64,000 bases of DNA, taken from Terebella lapidaria (taxonomy: Eukaryota; Annelida; Polychaeta; Terebellida; Terebellidae). The notes beneath the pieces are model-generated. The model did not search any database, was not told where the DNA came from, and saw nothing but the letters and a program-made list of their open reading frames with translations. Shown in pieces: positions 47,651 to 61,667 of this stretch. The translations under genes and the position numbers were made by a program. The stretch is taken from assembly GCA_949152475.1 (NCBI GenBank), contig OX424562.1:25978209-26042208 (forward strand), written 5' to 3'. How positions within the stretch are numbered: position 1 is the first letter of the stretch; each line of letters opens with the position of its first letter.

Positions 47651-50600
47651 TAACCACTTTTACCAGTTAAGGCATTTGCAGAAATGCTTGAATGCTAACT
47701 AGGATATCCAAAGCAAAACATGATTTCTATCGCTTTTCACACACACGCAAAACATCATAGTCACATCACAGTATGTAAAAGAATATCGATCAAGGCCTGA
47801 GTCACGCAAGCATAGGAGAAATGACGTCACTGGACAATAGCTCACTCCATTTCACTTCAGCTCACTTCAAATTATTTTTCAGATATGATTGAGACATATC
47901 AATGTTGTCAATAAACCTATCAGTATCATCAACGAGTTTATCAACGTTGAGTTCATGTTTTCCCTTCTTATGTCACGTCCTCGCTAGACGACTGATGTAT
48001 TCTGGTATTTCAAAGAAATTTGGTCTTTTGTCAATTAACCTTCCATGACATTTGCCCTATTCAGTCAGTGACAATGATATGGTTCTATATTAAATAGTAT
48101 GCAACATGCTATTGTCTCCATTGATGTTCACCTGGAACGCTACTTCCTGAAAATGCCACTCTTTTTGTCACATGAACAAGTTTCTATCAGAAATATACAT
48201 GTTTGTATATCTCACGCAGACGGAGAGTCATCTGGGCCCAAGTAGCGTATGCTGCGCTTTCTTCTTCTACCAACCTGTGTATACAGGACACTAATTAGGC
48301 TATTCCGTCGAGTATCCTGATATCCCCAGAAGAAACTTCGATTGCAATGAAACACCTTAATATAATCTCTATTGTATGTAGGTCGTGTGAACGCCCTCAC
48401 TGTTTGGAATAGTTGCAGTGGTATTGTACATATATATATGTATATACACATGCAACAGAATATATGTTTCTGATAACAATAGATTGGTTTAATTATCTTT
48501 ACATTGTTATCATAGTACCGTACAGACAATTTCATGTCAATAAAAGTTTGGTTTTCATTTCCCCATTCGTTTTAGTATTCCAATCTGAATCTCGTACATT
48601 ATATGTTATGTCTGTTTGGTATCATTCCCGCACCTCTACGCCTTACCATGTGTTATTACCAAGAAACTGTGACTGACACAATTTCATTCTCAAGATAGGT
48701 GTCTTAATCAACAGCTATGATCTGGTTGAATTCATTTGGCCCCATAAGTCACCATCGCTAATGAGGAATGATCCTCTAGCATTTCAAAAAGATGGAAATA
48801 TTTACGTTCACATCATTAACTAAATGCGTGAGCTTATTCACTGGACTCGAAGTTCATGAAATACACAGTTTTAAGGTTTCTTCTGATGTTTTTAAATAGA
48901 TGAAACCATGTACAATATTTTTCGTGCCCACTTCCTTCTTACCCATCATGATTAATAACGTCATTGGACATAAACGACTAAGAAAGGAAACCCAACTATC
49001 CATATCTGTTCATATTACTGATAATCTTAATTGTTACATACAGTATTTTGCCCAGTTTCTTTGCCAGCATTACTGCATCATATCATATTTCACGAATAAT
49101 TGCATTGAATTACATTAGAATATATGTTTCATGCCGCCAGGTAATTATACATTGATCAATTTTGATTAGACTGCTGTCACTGAGATGTCTGTCTGGACAT
49201 AGATATATCATGGAATATAAAGTGACCAGTATTGTAGATGTACATGTCACGTATTCACTATAAATATGCATCACATCTCCACCAGTGAACCTGCCGCTGA
49301 ACCAGTGCACGTGGCAAAACATAAGAGTTTGTAATGACTTTCAAGGGTATGAATGTGGACATAAAATGTCAACAGCAGTTATATGAAATAAACATGTTCC
49401 CATCGTTGGTGCCCAATTCACTTTCTATACTGCTTGATGAGCGAATCGACAAACATACAGCCATTGCTTTTCTTCATAACGAGTTGCGTCAAGGTGAAAG
49501 TTAATCTGATTAATTAAATTACACTTTGCACAGTATCCACTGTCGAGCTGGGGTCTCGACTTCAGTACCCATAATTTATTCATTTGCGGCTCGTGGTTTT
49601 ATCTCAACACAACGACAAACAAAAGACCCAGTCAGACTTAAGCTTGGTAAAAGCATTGCTGTAACTGCGCAGAAACTTCCGGAGGACATTACTAGCCAAA
49701 GTTACTAGCCATATAATTTTTTTCTCGTACATTCTGTTATGGAATACATATATAGAATTTTCTCATCATGCAAATATTTGGTAATTCATAAGAACAAGAA
49801 TTTAAATGTTATTTGAGATTGAAACACTTCTTCCAGCAGTCTCTTTCACATGCAAACAGGCCGTAGGCCGAAATGACCCACGAGACCCCCCCCCCCCCCA
49901 ACCCCGGAACCACTAAACCCCCACGGACATTTTTCGAAACCCAGAAGTATACTGAACACGGTTTTGAATGTTACCAAGTAATATTCTGAACTTCATCTTA
50001 ACAACGTATTTGGTGGTGGTTGTAAGGGGGAGTCTGGCCCACGGCATAAAAGTGAAGCATGGTTTCTTACATCTTACTCGCTATTTCATATTTTGCATTG
50101 GTATGTTGCTCCGTTGTTTCCACTAGTGCATAAAATAAAGTTGAATTGTTTTGAAATCTATAGATGCACATGTATTGCGTCTGGAGCCATTGAATTGAGT
50201 TCAATTCACTTTGTTCGTTTCACTGACAAAGTGCCAAGGAGGTCGGGAAATGAATTGAATACTGGAAATGCGTTTGTGAATTTAACCAGACTACTACATT
50301 CGTCTGGTCAAATAAATGAACGGGCGAAAAACGGAATAATCTGAAACACAGGGAAAAATATATTTACGTACCTAGTTTTATGGAGAAGCCAACCTGATAA
50401 ATATGAAAATGCGACTCTTTACATCCATTCCCATTAGATAATCAATCTGCATTTGATAATCTGGGAGAGTTGGAAATGATCATGAAGTGGACGTGTGACA
50501 TGGTTGGATATCTGAGAAACTAATTAAATCTCACACAACTTCATGTTTTTGTGTAAAGGAATGTAAATTTCAAAACATTCGAGCTTTCGAGAGATCAGAC

Positions 50601-53370
50601 AATCATCCACGAACAAAGACACAAGGTTTGAACCAATGACTGTATTTTGGTTTCTGTTGAATAATCTCAGTATCCAAACTACATATGTATGGGTGTATTT
50701 TGATCGTAATTATTCTGGAACTTTCGGATTACTGGCTTCTGTTAACATGACCACACTTGATACCCTGCTAGCTAGATATTTAATGCATTAAATGAATCGG
50801 AGAACTAATTAATATATTAGATTTGACAAACAGACGGAGCTGTGTGAAATATAACATATTCAGAGCAGACAAACAATCTCATATAAACACATAATTATTT
50901 CAACTAATTTTCATGAGATCGGAAATGTGGTGTTCTGATACTGCATACATTCGTCCAACAGCCAACTTCACAATTACAACAGCTAGCGACCAGTCTATGC
51001 CATGTCCAATTGGCAGCACATTTCCACCTGGTACAACCATACTGGCTAAAAAACAAGACTTGCAAATTATTAGTTGTGCTTACAAATATAAAAAAATATC
51101 ATACATACGAGTACTTCATACCTGATAATGGTCAACATCTTGGGAAACTGACTGCCAGACACGTATACGTAAACAAAACCATTATTATCAGAAACATGTT
51201 TAATACCTCACTGAGAAGCACAGACAGGTATCCAATTTGCCACGGCCCAGGTGCCAGCGTAATGCTGATGCAATTTAAATTTTCAATTGCTTCCTGTGCA
51301 TAGGGTTCCCTCCATATATATATTGCAATAACACTACTCTGGCTTTGTGAATGCAGAACAAATGGATACAAATGCCTCAAGTAGACATCACATCACATGA
51401 TCGGGTCATCATATTTGTGTCCAGGTTTCCCTTTGAAATGTAATTTACCCCCCCCCCTCCCTTTTTACCATATGTTCAAACAAGTTTTTGAACAATTATT
51501 TTTTTCGGCCAGGCTGTACTTCTGGTGCAAAATTAACTGCTGTCATGTGGTGCAAATCAGTTGCACATGATTGGCAAGTGCCATATGGGTTAAAGTTGGA
51601 AATGCTCAAGGGTATGAATTGACTGTCAGGAATTGACTGCCAGAAACGTAGATGTGAACACAATCATTATTGGCGGAATTATGTTCAAACACAGAGTCAG
51701 CCAATTTCACACGGCCCATGCAGGTGCCAGCGTAATCCTGACGCAATTTTCCTCTATAGATATTGCAATAACACATGGCGCTCGCTTCGTGAATGCTGAA
51801 AAAATGCTCACAAGAACCTGAAGTGAACATCACTTGATCCATTCATTATTTGTTATCTTGATGTATTGCCTTTGAAATGTAATTTACCTCCTCTGACCGG
51901 TATTTGAACGAGTTAATGAACAATTCGTTTTTCTGCCAGACCGTACCACTGGATGTCATATAGTGCAAAACAATTAAAGATGATCGGCAAGTATCACATG
52001 GGTTACTGTTGCAAATACTCACTAGAATGAACTGGTTGAGAAAGAAGAATTTGAAAGACAACGCCACCACGAATGAAATTTTCATCGACACAAGGAACAT
52101 CATAAAGAAGAAGAAGAAATAAAGCTCAACCGCACTTTGGGCTCAAGACGCCATTTCAGTGCCAAACAAAGAGGAACATCATAAAAGTTCATTTAGTAGG
52201 TAGCCACCTCTTGCATTGTTATCAATAAGAGAACATATCTCACAGGGAATAGAATATCACATCCTCCAAATAAAAACGAGTATTACCCAAATGACGTCAG
52301 TAATGCGCTTCCACCAATCAAATGAAAAATTGTATGTGATCTGTTTTCAAGAAATATAGTTACTTGAGGTTATGCATTTAAAAATATATCGAAATGTGCC
52401 TGAATGTATCTGTTCCGGTAACTCACACTAGCTACATTCTGTACGATACATATCGTATGAGCCTCATGTTTAATGTATATACCATCGCCTTTTATGGTGT
52501 ATAATACATATGACACCCGTCATTGTAGATGGTTACACTGCTATGGAACCCATGCCTGATTCACGTCCCTGCGAACAATTCTGTTTCAAGGGCCTGCCAA
52601 CAGTTGAATGTTGCCCCGTCAAGATCATAGGTCCACTTTAGACAGCAGTCAGGTTTTGAAGTACCACTCACACTCATCAAATACGAATTAAAATTCGTTT
52701 TCCCACGGAGGATTGTAAAACATGACCTCAGCACGATTTAAGGTTATCCAGTGTGGAACTGTGACAGACTCGACAAAAATATTGTGTATATTTTATTATT
52801 TAATTCAATATTCAATTAAACCCGGGAAAAACTTGGGTGAATATGTGAAGTGTTCCAACTTTTGTTTTTCTAAAGCAATCCCCATAATTTATAGACACTC
52901 AATTTAGAACGAAGGTATATGAATGACAGAATGATGTATCTTTTCTAGCTCACACTACAACATCAAATATTCACGGATACCAATAAAGTAAGCAATATGT
53001 ATGTGACTGTGCAGTGATGATTCCAGCATACGTGACTCAATCTCATGTGGTCCTCGCCTATTAATGCGAGCTTGGGGAAAGCTCGAAGGAGGCAACAACT
53101 ACAACTTTCTAGTGCCGTGTGCTGGAGCGGGCGAGGAGCTAGCTGTCAGGGTGGGGCAGGGCTTGTCAGTCGGCGTGGTACAGTTGTTGTCCCTTCTCCC
53201 GGCAGTATGCAGCAGTCAGCCAGGCATGCAAACGGATTACTGCTTGTGATTTCATGGCAAGGAGGTTGGAGTAGGAATAGTGAGGTGTGTTTTGAAGTTC
53301 CACGTTTTGTGACTGTGAGCGTGGGACAGACACATGGCGGTGTACGATAGATGATGGGAATTATGTCCGT

Positions 53371-53805
53371 TTATTAGCGGTGTTTCAGTTTTAACGTCTA
53401 AAAGTACGTGTTTTATACACGATATCGCATAACCCAAAAGTACGTATATGGCTCGCATATTACAGGGGACCGTATCAAAATTCAAAAGTCGCATTTGAAT
53501 CATGCAACGTGATTTTTTGACAGTGAGTTCGAAATAGCGACTTGACTGTAAGTAACCCTACTTTAAAATGATTCGGTTCTTCTTCTTTTTTTACTGAGAT
53601 TGCTTCTCGCGAAACATCATTGTAAGCTCATTGGTTTCATACCATGTAACATTTCAGTTCATACATGTATAATCAGGAATGTTACACAAGTATGATATGG
53701 GTGATGTCATCAAAAATAATATAGGAATACAGTTGAATATTGATTGAAAACTGTAAAATAGTACTACATAGCGTATACAAAGCATTACATGGTGTAGCTT
53801 CGTAA
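53371..53805. other. Block B sequence without a match; nothing recognised
   Basis: No counterpart in block A and no open frame of interest before the Harbinger-type element. Confidence 0.45.
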
Positions 53806-54376
53806 AGGCGGTTAAACACCGCGCTACCTTGACGCCTCATTTTATTGTAATGGAAATCCGCACGAATGCCTCCCTATTTCATACATCATAATGAGAAAGA
53901 CGGTAACACGAACTTCACGGTTGCAAAAAGGCATATTTAGGTATATATTCTGTGGTAAACAATAACAAACAATGTAAAAATCAAATTAAATTTCTTTAAA
54001 TTGCTCTTTGGAAATGCGAAAATAGTTCTGGTATTTGGCCGGGTATTCTTCCAGTTCCCGTACCAGCCTATATTCACCAAGGTGGTTTAGTGGATTGATA
54101 CAAAACACGATGCACAAATTGGTGTCTTCTTGTAACTCTATTGGCCTTCTTATCATTCTTTTTTTATCAGAAAATACTTTGAATAGCCTATGTCCACGTC
54201 TCAAAGTTGCAGGAGGAAAACGTACCTATTTTTTACGGACATGAGCTAAGTTCTTAACACAAACGTCAGTACTCAGTGTGTGCAGAAAAAAATGATACCC
54301 TTTCTAAAATGACACGGTCGTCAAGAAACATTGACATCGCCGTAAACGGTCAAGCGGCTTCAGTGTGTAACCGCCT
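53806..54376 (-). mobile_element. PIF/Harbinger-type DNA transposon remnant
   Basis: The ends AGGCGGTTAAACACCG (left) and the reverse complement of CAGTGTGTAACCGCCT (right) are inverted copies. They are flanked by TAA on both sides (53,803-53,805 and 54,377-54,379), the 3-bp target duplication expected for this superfamily. The minus strand, 54,204-53,986, encodes about 72 residues resembling the N-terminal region of Harbinger transposases (HLGEYRLVRELEEYP, then YFRISKEQF). The DDE catalytic domain is missing, so the copy is internally deleted and cannot move itself. Block A has no such element. Confidence 0.85.
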
Positions 54377-54779
54377 TAAGTTTTAACTATCGATCGCACA
54401 GACATGTATCCGTGATCAATTACTTGCTTTTCATTTCGTGTATCCCATCCAAATGTATATCTGTTGCAATTCTCTGAAAATATATTGTGAGGCAGATCAG
54501 TGTCGCACAAGTAAATGTCAGAGGATTTTTTGTATAGGAAATACCGTCAATGTTCAGCTGTCGATAACGTTGTTACAAGGGTGTTCTGTATTACTGTTCT
54601 GTATTACTGTGTTCTGTATTCGTTATTGAAAAATAACGAGAGTTAAAGTGATATTGGCAGGAAAACTATTTTTTCCAAATCAATTACGCCTGTTGTCTCA
54701 GAAAAATAAGTTACAAAACAAACTATGCTTGTTTGTTTTAACTACTCAATTTAACTACTCCGTAAGAAACAGCTAAATG

Positions 54780-55195
54780 TAGACATTTTGATTTCAAAAC
54801 GATATCCAATTTGAAGATAGCAGCGATCATTGTATGTTTTAAATTTTTACTTGATTTTTACTAGGTAATGATTTCCTAGTAAGGGAACTCCATGATTGAT
54901 GTATGGTTTAGTTCACCGTGCCTAATTATTCCATCTTATGCCACGGAAAAACGAATCAGAAGTCACAAGGACCATGAACCAAAGCGAGCCGGGATCACCC
55001 ATGGACACTTGACAGATTTGTCACATCATATATTAATGCTGATGCGCTGGTGTTTTGTCGTCAGCACCTGGAAATTTCTCCGCTCGGACGCTTCAGAGTG
55101 TCGCTGAGATTATCACCTATCCAGGCGGAGTGGGTGCGACTTGAAGCACACAAACCATGATCAGATATGGAAGTCGAGTAATAGAAAGTGTTAAG
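54780..55195 (+). repeat. Block B receptor 5' flank
   Basis: Matches 10,870-11,503, first at moderate and then at high similarity. The acceptor-like TTTTAGAG of block A is absent here (ATCTTATGCCACGG). Block B also has about 16 extra bases just before the old start codon. Confidence 0.8.
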
Positions 55196-55625
55196 ATGTA
55201 TGATGGAGTAAATGTTCACAATATGACATGGAATGTATCAGTGATGGAGCTGTTCCCAGTGACAGATCACTATGGCAACACTTCGACCACCCCAAGGATT
55301 ATCAGTGGGCTGTCCAACTCACTCGTGAATCCGGACATGTTGGTCTTCCGTCGCGTGATACACTCCATAGATTTATACCTCAAACCCATCATAGCAACAG
55401 TGGGCATTGTTGGAGAACTTTTCGCGTAGCATTGAAGCGTCTCATGCACCTTACACGTCATCGAATCGCAAAGTTTATTCGTCGGAAATATTCTCTAGTT
55501 AGATCACGATCGACCTCACGCAAAACTCGCTAAAACCTACACTTAAATATTCTGGGAGGCTTCGGTTGTGAACATGGACCTGATGCACAGGTTCCTTGCA
55601 GAGTCTGTGAGAAATAATCGTGATT
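55196..55625 (+). pseudogene. Broken copy of the class A receptor with its core deleted
   Basis: The copy starts at the same ATG as the intact receptor and follows it to the end of helix 1. It then jumps to the sequence for helix 8 and the C-terminal tail. The missing stretch corresponds to 841 bp of the intact gene (about 11,720-12,561), joined at a shared GGA. The loss is not a multiple of three, and the fused frame stops after LFA at 55,427. Even in the original tail frame a TAA replaces the GAA of block A. Helices 2-7 are absent, so no receptor can be made. The first 170 bp of coding sequence are about 95% similar to block A, the last 43 bp before the junction far less (LYLKPIIATVGIVG against LYVVPIIALLGIIG), and the tail about 98%. 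Confidence 0.95.
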
Positions 55626-56836
55626 GATTCCACAATTATATTTTTATGACAAACTTGGAATACAATGTACATACAACAGGAATATCTGATTGTTCATGTT
55701 ATGGTAATTGTATACACGTTAAATGAATAACCACTGGTATGAATTGAGTAACGATCTACATACTGTCATGTAGTATGCCACATCAGCCGCCTCGAGGGAG
55801 ATCACACATCAGGTACATGTTTCTTCCTAATGTTATATTCTTATTTTGTCATTAATTTTTTTTTGGGAGGGGGGCGCCACAGGAAGACAGCCGTTGGCTA
55901 TGTGGTGACCCGGCAGTGGTTTGGTTTTTTTTCTCTCATTCACACCACAATAATGTATTATATATTGACTTTATGCACTATCGAAATAAATTTGACTTGA
56001 CTTTGACTGTCATTTACACATACGAACATGATAAATGTTTTTCTTCTACTGCAAGAATGGCTCGTGATATATCAAAATAACCTGACGACACAACTAATTG
56101 GTCTTGAGTGGCATGGGAGAAAACAATTAGCGCATCTAATTCCACCTCAGTAGTTTTATGATCTATGATTGTTGTAGACAGTATAAGCTGTCTACACCAA
56201 TCCTCCCAGTGGCGCACAATGCCACACATATAATATCACGTGCAAGCTTTTCACTTATGTAATCGTAGATGTTTCTAGGCAAATCCTATTCTTGTGATTC
56301 CGATTTTATGGGGACTTACTTTCCGTGAAAAACTGTTTTGCTGTAACAATATATCCGAATATATTATAAAACGTGCACGTCAGATGACATATATGTATAT
56401 TTTTTACCGCATCCATTCAAGTGGAGTATTGCACAGACATATGATTTTTGAGAAGGGCCCACTGACACGAGAATTAATGTCGACAACGGATACCTCATCG
56501 AGACTAGATTTACTGAGAAACGCTACACCAGACTGGGGTATTATGAACGACTGAATAGGTAATATCTTGCGAATATAGTCACATCTTTTGCCAGTGCTTG
56601 TGTGAATGTTTGAAAGCATATGCTGTTAATCTTTGGTCTAATTTGATTTCTTTCCGTTGAAGATTTAGCACAGTGACTCGATATTTGCACAATGTCCCCC
56701 AGTGCGCAATTTGTCATAGTGGTTGTAGATACATGTAGATGGATTTTTAATGCTATATGTTTTGTTGTATGTCAAGTTGGTTTACTCATAGCATTGTAGA
56801 GATGATGTCCGAGAGACAAATACTAGAACTGTTGAT
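55626..56836 (+). repeat. Block B receptor 3' flank
   Basis: Nearly identical to 12,773-13,996, including the AATAAA near 55,985. After ACTAGAACTGTTGATG the match ends; at that point block A enters its first 4.1-kb unit. Confidence 0.85.
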
Positions 56837-57690
56837 GCTTTACAACTTCATGTCACACTCATAGATATTATATGCATACATGTGTTATAGAGTACAGGTA
56901 TTTTGGCTCATCTGTTAAGGAATATAGACATATGTGCTGTACGCTGAAAATATATTATCAGGAACAAAATTTTGCTTGAATGATCAACAGCGCAATCAAG
57001 CACAATCATTTTGTCTTTTTTCTGATATCTGTCCCATAGCTTCTTTGAGACTGTCCCCTAATCAAAACTGAGCTGAGCTCAGAGGATTTCAATTGTACTC
57101 AAAAGCCGGAGCAACGTGAGCATAGCCGGGCACGATACAGAGCTGGTAAAAAATTAGACACCCTAAATCCTCAACTCATATATTGATGAAAACTGAATAT
57201 GTTCGTCTATTTAGCGAGATAATAATGTACTGCAATCAAATATATAATTTGTGTCATGTTCGGCGTGACATACAGTTTCACATCCAAATATAAACCATCA
57301 TTCTCAGCCTTCCCGGGACATCAAAATTTGACCACTATCAGTTTCTGAACAGCGTAAGTCATCGAATGTTACTTTTCAGACCGTTGCACACCACTGGTCA
57401 GACCAATGATTTTTCTTTGCATTAATGAGCTGTTTTAACTTTCCGCTTTCCCGCTCATTGTTACAATGGTAAAATCCCTTTTAAAATCGTATTTATTGAA
57501 ATAATTATTTTCTGTGTGGAGAACAAACTTAAAATTCACGTCAGCAACTTTGGTCACAGTCTCGTTCAAACGTTGTCAGAATTTTCATATAATACAAGTC
57601 AGTAAGTTCCGAGATTTCATGAGATATGTTCGCGCCAATAAATTATGCGCCGACATTAATATAGACAATAGACAATACTTAAACCAACCC
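56837..57690. other. Block B-specific sequence in place of the first ~490 bp of the 4.1-kb unit
   Basis: About 850 bp with no counterpart in block A, between the receptor 3' flank and the point (about 57,690, matching 14,484) where the unit resumes. No gene or element end is recognised. It may be the ancestral sequence replaced when the block A array formed. Confidence 0.55.
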
Positions 57691-60600
57691 CACGTCCATA
57701 AACCACTATTTGATGTTTTTATTTGTGCCCATACATGAGGCAAGAAATATGTTTTCGGTCTTGTTGATTTGTCAGTATAATTGGGTTACTTTGTTGTTTT
57801 GATATTGAAATCACTAATTTGCACTATTCATTATATACCAAATAAGGAAATCAGTATACTACAGTTTGATACGAAGTATTCTCCTAACTTGTTTTGTATA
57901 CATATCCAAATCTTTAGGTGATTAACATAAAACTATTTAGTTTGTCCTGGTTCCTGTATGATTCCCAGAGGTCCAGCTGGCGAACAACCTGACTCTGACT
58001 CTATCATGATATCATGTATACATTATTCTCCGAGTTGAATACAATAAGTTCCAACATTTCACAACAGCTAATGTCAATCTATATTCAGACTGTACTTTTA
58101 ACATGTTTAAATGATAACGATTGCAGCGATACGCTTCTTGTTACTAGAAAGTGACATTTGGGTGAATGAATAGTCCTCATTTGACTTCACCAACATGACA
58201 TTACGGTAAAACATTACACTTGTATTGTTCAGAAGATAGGGTAGGTTATAGAGATTCTACATTTAATAGTGCATTACAAATCAATTGAGATGTTTTTTTC
58301 TGGAGCAGATAGATCAGGTTACAACACACGTAACATCTTGGATTTAATCAGTATCGTATTTATACCATGAAAACATCATTGCATGATTATCTACAATTAA
58401 TTAATGATTATCTAAGATTATCTAAAAATAGAACCTTACTAGTTAAATTTGGGATAAGTTTGAATATGCGTATGTATGTTTTGTGCTGCGAAGGTTAAAT
58501 GCGAGGACGAAAACAAACTAATTTATGCACAATTGACTCCCTGCTTTTCATCATGTAAATTTGACTTGACTTTGACTGCCATTTACACATACGAACAGGA
58601 TAAATGGTTTTCTTCTACTGCAAGAATGGCTCGTGATATATCAAAATAACCTGACGACACAACTGATTGGTCTTAAGTGGCATGGGAGGAAACAATTAGC
58701 GCATCTAATTCCACGCTCAGTAGTTTCATGATCTATGATTGGTGTAGACAGTATGAACTATCTACACCAATCTTCCCAGTGGCACACAATGCTACATATG
58801 TAATATCACGTGCAAGCTTTTCCACCAATACAAATTACTTATGTAATCGTAGATGTTTCTAGGAAAATCCTATTCTTGTGATTCCGATTTTATGGGGGTC
58901 TGTTTTACTTTCCGTGAAAAACTGTTTTGCTGTAACAATATATCCGAATATATCATGAAACGTGCACGTCAGATGACATATATGTCATTTTTTTATCACA
59001 CCCATTCAAGTGGAGTATTGCACAGACATAAGTAAATAAGTTTTAACTCCTTTACACTGTTTTGTGGATATTTCTTCGATGCTAAATGGTATTGTCGTAT
59101 AACTTGGCACAACGTTCTACCAAATTCCATTGTAATATCGTGTTTTTAAAGATTACCATCTACCCTAATGTTGAGTTTTGCCCCATCATTAGATTTCTGG
59201 TTGTATGCACGATTTTGTGCATTCACTTACCTTTGTGGTATGCAATGTTTCGAGATCGGCATGTTTGTGTAGTATACACCCATTATGGATTCTGGTCCAA
59301 TATTGCAAGAATATTCCCATACCTGGATGTAAACACAATCAAATACCGGTATATTCCCAGATAGGGCAAGGTGTAAACGGGTTCTGTGAGTCAGAGTATA
59401 TAGGGCTTCGCTTCTATTCACAAAATCTTTTGTTTTTTGTTCGTTATTGGCATCTTCAAAATCTGGTTCAATTTGTATAAGCCCAAGTGTCATATTTGTA
59501 TAATTCCACTAACAATACCGGAAAAGATTCTCTATTACCATCAATACAGTCAGATTTTGCTGATGCCATTAACATACATAAAATACATTTTGCAATAGAA
59601 ACAAACCCGACCAAAAAGTTTATCCAAAGACACACTAATATCATCATGGGCAGACAGTGCGTTAAATGTAGTTGTTTCTACTGTACACCTGATGGAATTA
59701 GTATGTACTAATTACAACAACCTATGAAAATACTTTAGAAATCCGAAGAAAAAAACCATGGAACAGATATATGACAAGTACATAAGTACCTTATTACAAG
59801 CCAGAAGGCTACTGAGTTGATGATATCCTCGGGGACAGATTTAACGTCCGCCAGCATTGACACCGACTCAGTGGTATGAATGTAAGTATCAATCTATCGC
59901 CAACAATACTGCCAGAGTTTGATGATGCCGATAACACATGTAAAATAAGACATTTTGCAATAGAAACGAAGCCTGACCAAATAGTTTATCCAAAGACACA
60001 CTGGCGTCATCTGGGGCAGACAATGTTTAAAGGTAGATGTTTCTACTGTACACTTGATGGAATTAGTATAAAACTGCTCAACAGCATATGAAAACAATTT
60101 AGAAATCCGAAACGAACCCCATGGAACAGATATATGACAAGTACATAAGTACCTTATCACAAGCCAGTAGGCTACTGAGTTGATGGTATCCTTTGGGACA
60201 GATTTAACGTTTGCCAGCCGTGACACCGACTCAGTGGTATGAATGTAAGTAAGTATCAATCTATTACCACCAATACAGCCAAATTTTGATGATTCCAAAA
60301 ACAAACATGGAAATACAACATTTTGCAATAGAAAAAAAGCCCAACCAAATACTTTGTCAAAAGACACACTGGTGTCATCTGGGGCAGACAGTGTGTTAAA
60401 AGTAGTTGTTTCTACTGTACACCTGATGGAATTAGTACACAACTGCCCAACAACATATGAAAATAATTTAAAAATCCGAAGCAAACCCCATGGAACAGAT
60501 ATATGACAAGTACATAAGTACCTAATCACAAGCCAGAAGGCTACTGAGTTGATGGTATCCTCGGGGACAGATTCAACATCCGCCAGCAGTGACACTGACT

Positions 60601-61667
60601 CAGTGCTATGAATGTAAGCACAATCTATTACCACCAATACAGTCAGATTTTGATGATGGCAATAACATATGTAAATTAAACATTCTGCAATAGAAACAAA
60701 GCCCAACCAAATAGTTTATCCAAAGACCCGCTGGCGTCATAAGAGGCAGACAGTGTGTTAAATGTATTGGTTCCACTGTACACTTGATGGAATTAGTTTA
60801 CAAGTGCCCAACAACCTATGAAAATAATTTAGAAATCCGAAACAAACCCAATGGAACAGATAGATGACAAGTACATAAGTACCTAATCACAAGCCAGAAG
60901 GCTACTGAGTTGATGGTATCCTCGGGGACAGATTTAACGTCCGCCAGCAGTGACACTGACTCAGTGGTATGAAAGTAAGTATCAATCATTACCATCAATA
61001 GAAAATGGTGGTAATTGATAATACATTCAACTGTAAGCTTCATATTTGTATAATTCCACCAGCAATACTGGAAAAGATTCTATGCTAGTGCTACACCTGA
61101 GATCGACAGCATAGATGTTTATCTCCACATTCGCACTCCAATATAATACCCGAATGTAAGTATCAATCTATTACCACCAATACAGCCAAAAATTGATGAT
61201 TCCAATAACGAACGTAAAATACAACATTTTGCAATAGAAACAAAGCCCGACCAAATACCTTATCAAAAGACACATTCGAATATCACGAATGAGCTATATT
61301 TGGCTGATGTTGACGATTTATAATCCTTTCACATGGGTTGCCATCAACATTCACACTCGCCTTGGATTCACACTGACAAGTCGTCGGGAAATTTCTATCC
61401 CTCACAGAAAATGACAATGGGTTCTCTTATACCCTTCGTTCTTTTTTCTGTTACAATTGAACCCAGATTAGAAAGGCAAGATGATTTCTCAAAGGAAACA
61501 CATAAATATTATCCGATTCTAGGATACATTCTCGGTGACAGTTTACGCTGCCGGTGACTGATTAGTTTTCTGTGTTATTACCACTGTTCCTTACGAGTAA
61601 AAAAATAATAAAAAAAAACTAGCCTAGAAGTTCAGATATTTGGTCTCAAAATAGCGCTAAGGTCCTT
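57690..61667 (+). repeat. Single 4.1-kb-type unit of block B
   Basis: Matches the block A units from 14,484 onward and, like copy 3, has the extra sub-repeat. Sub-repeats begin at 59,531 (lacking its first bases), 59,882, 60,245, 60,614, 60,975 (partial) and 61,156 (partial). It ends at the same GTCCTT and continues into the shared downstream flank. Confidence 0.9.

Larger units (their letters stand above)
46480..53370 (+). repeat. Block B upstream flank
   Basis: Direct counterpart of 4,096-9,640 from about 47,090 on. Its first part (46,480-47,080) matches only block C in inverted orientation (for example GATGGCACAAC/GTTGTGCCATC-type landmarks near 47,010 and 2,505). Differences from block A include a LINE tail, loss of the block A stretch 4,720-5,300, and homopolymer runs (G at about 46,537, C at about 49,890 and 51,450). 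No gene is supported. Confidence 0.8.

Noticed and set aside
53045-53350. A 101-codon frame over the block B GC-rich block
   Set aside because: The corresponding block A frame differs in sequence and reading frame, so the openness follows from GC-rich composition.
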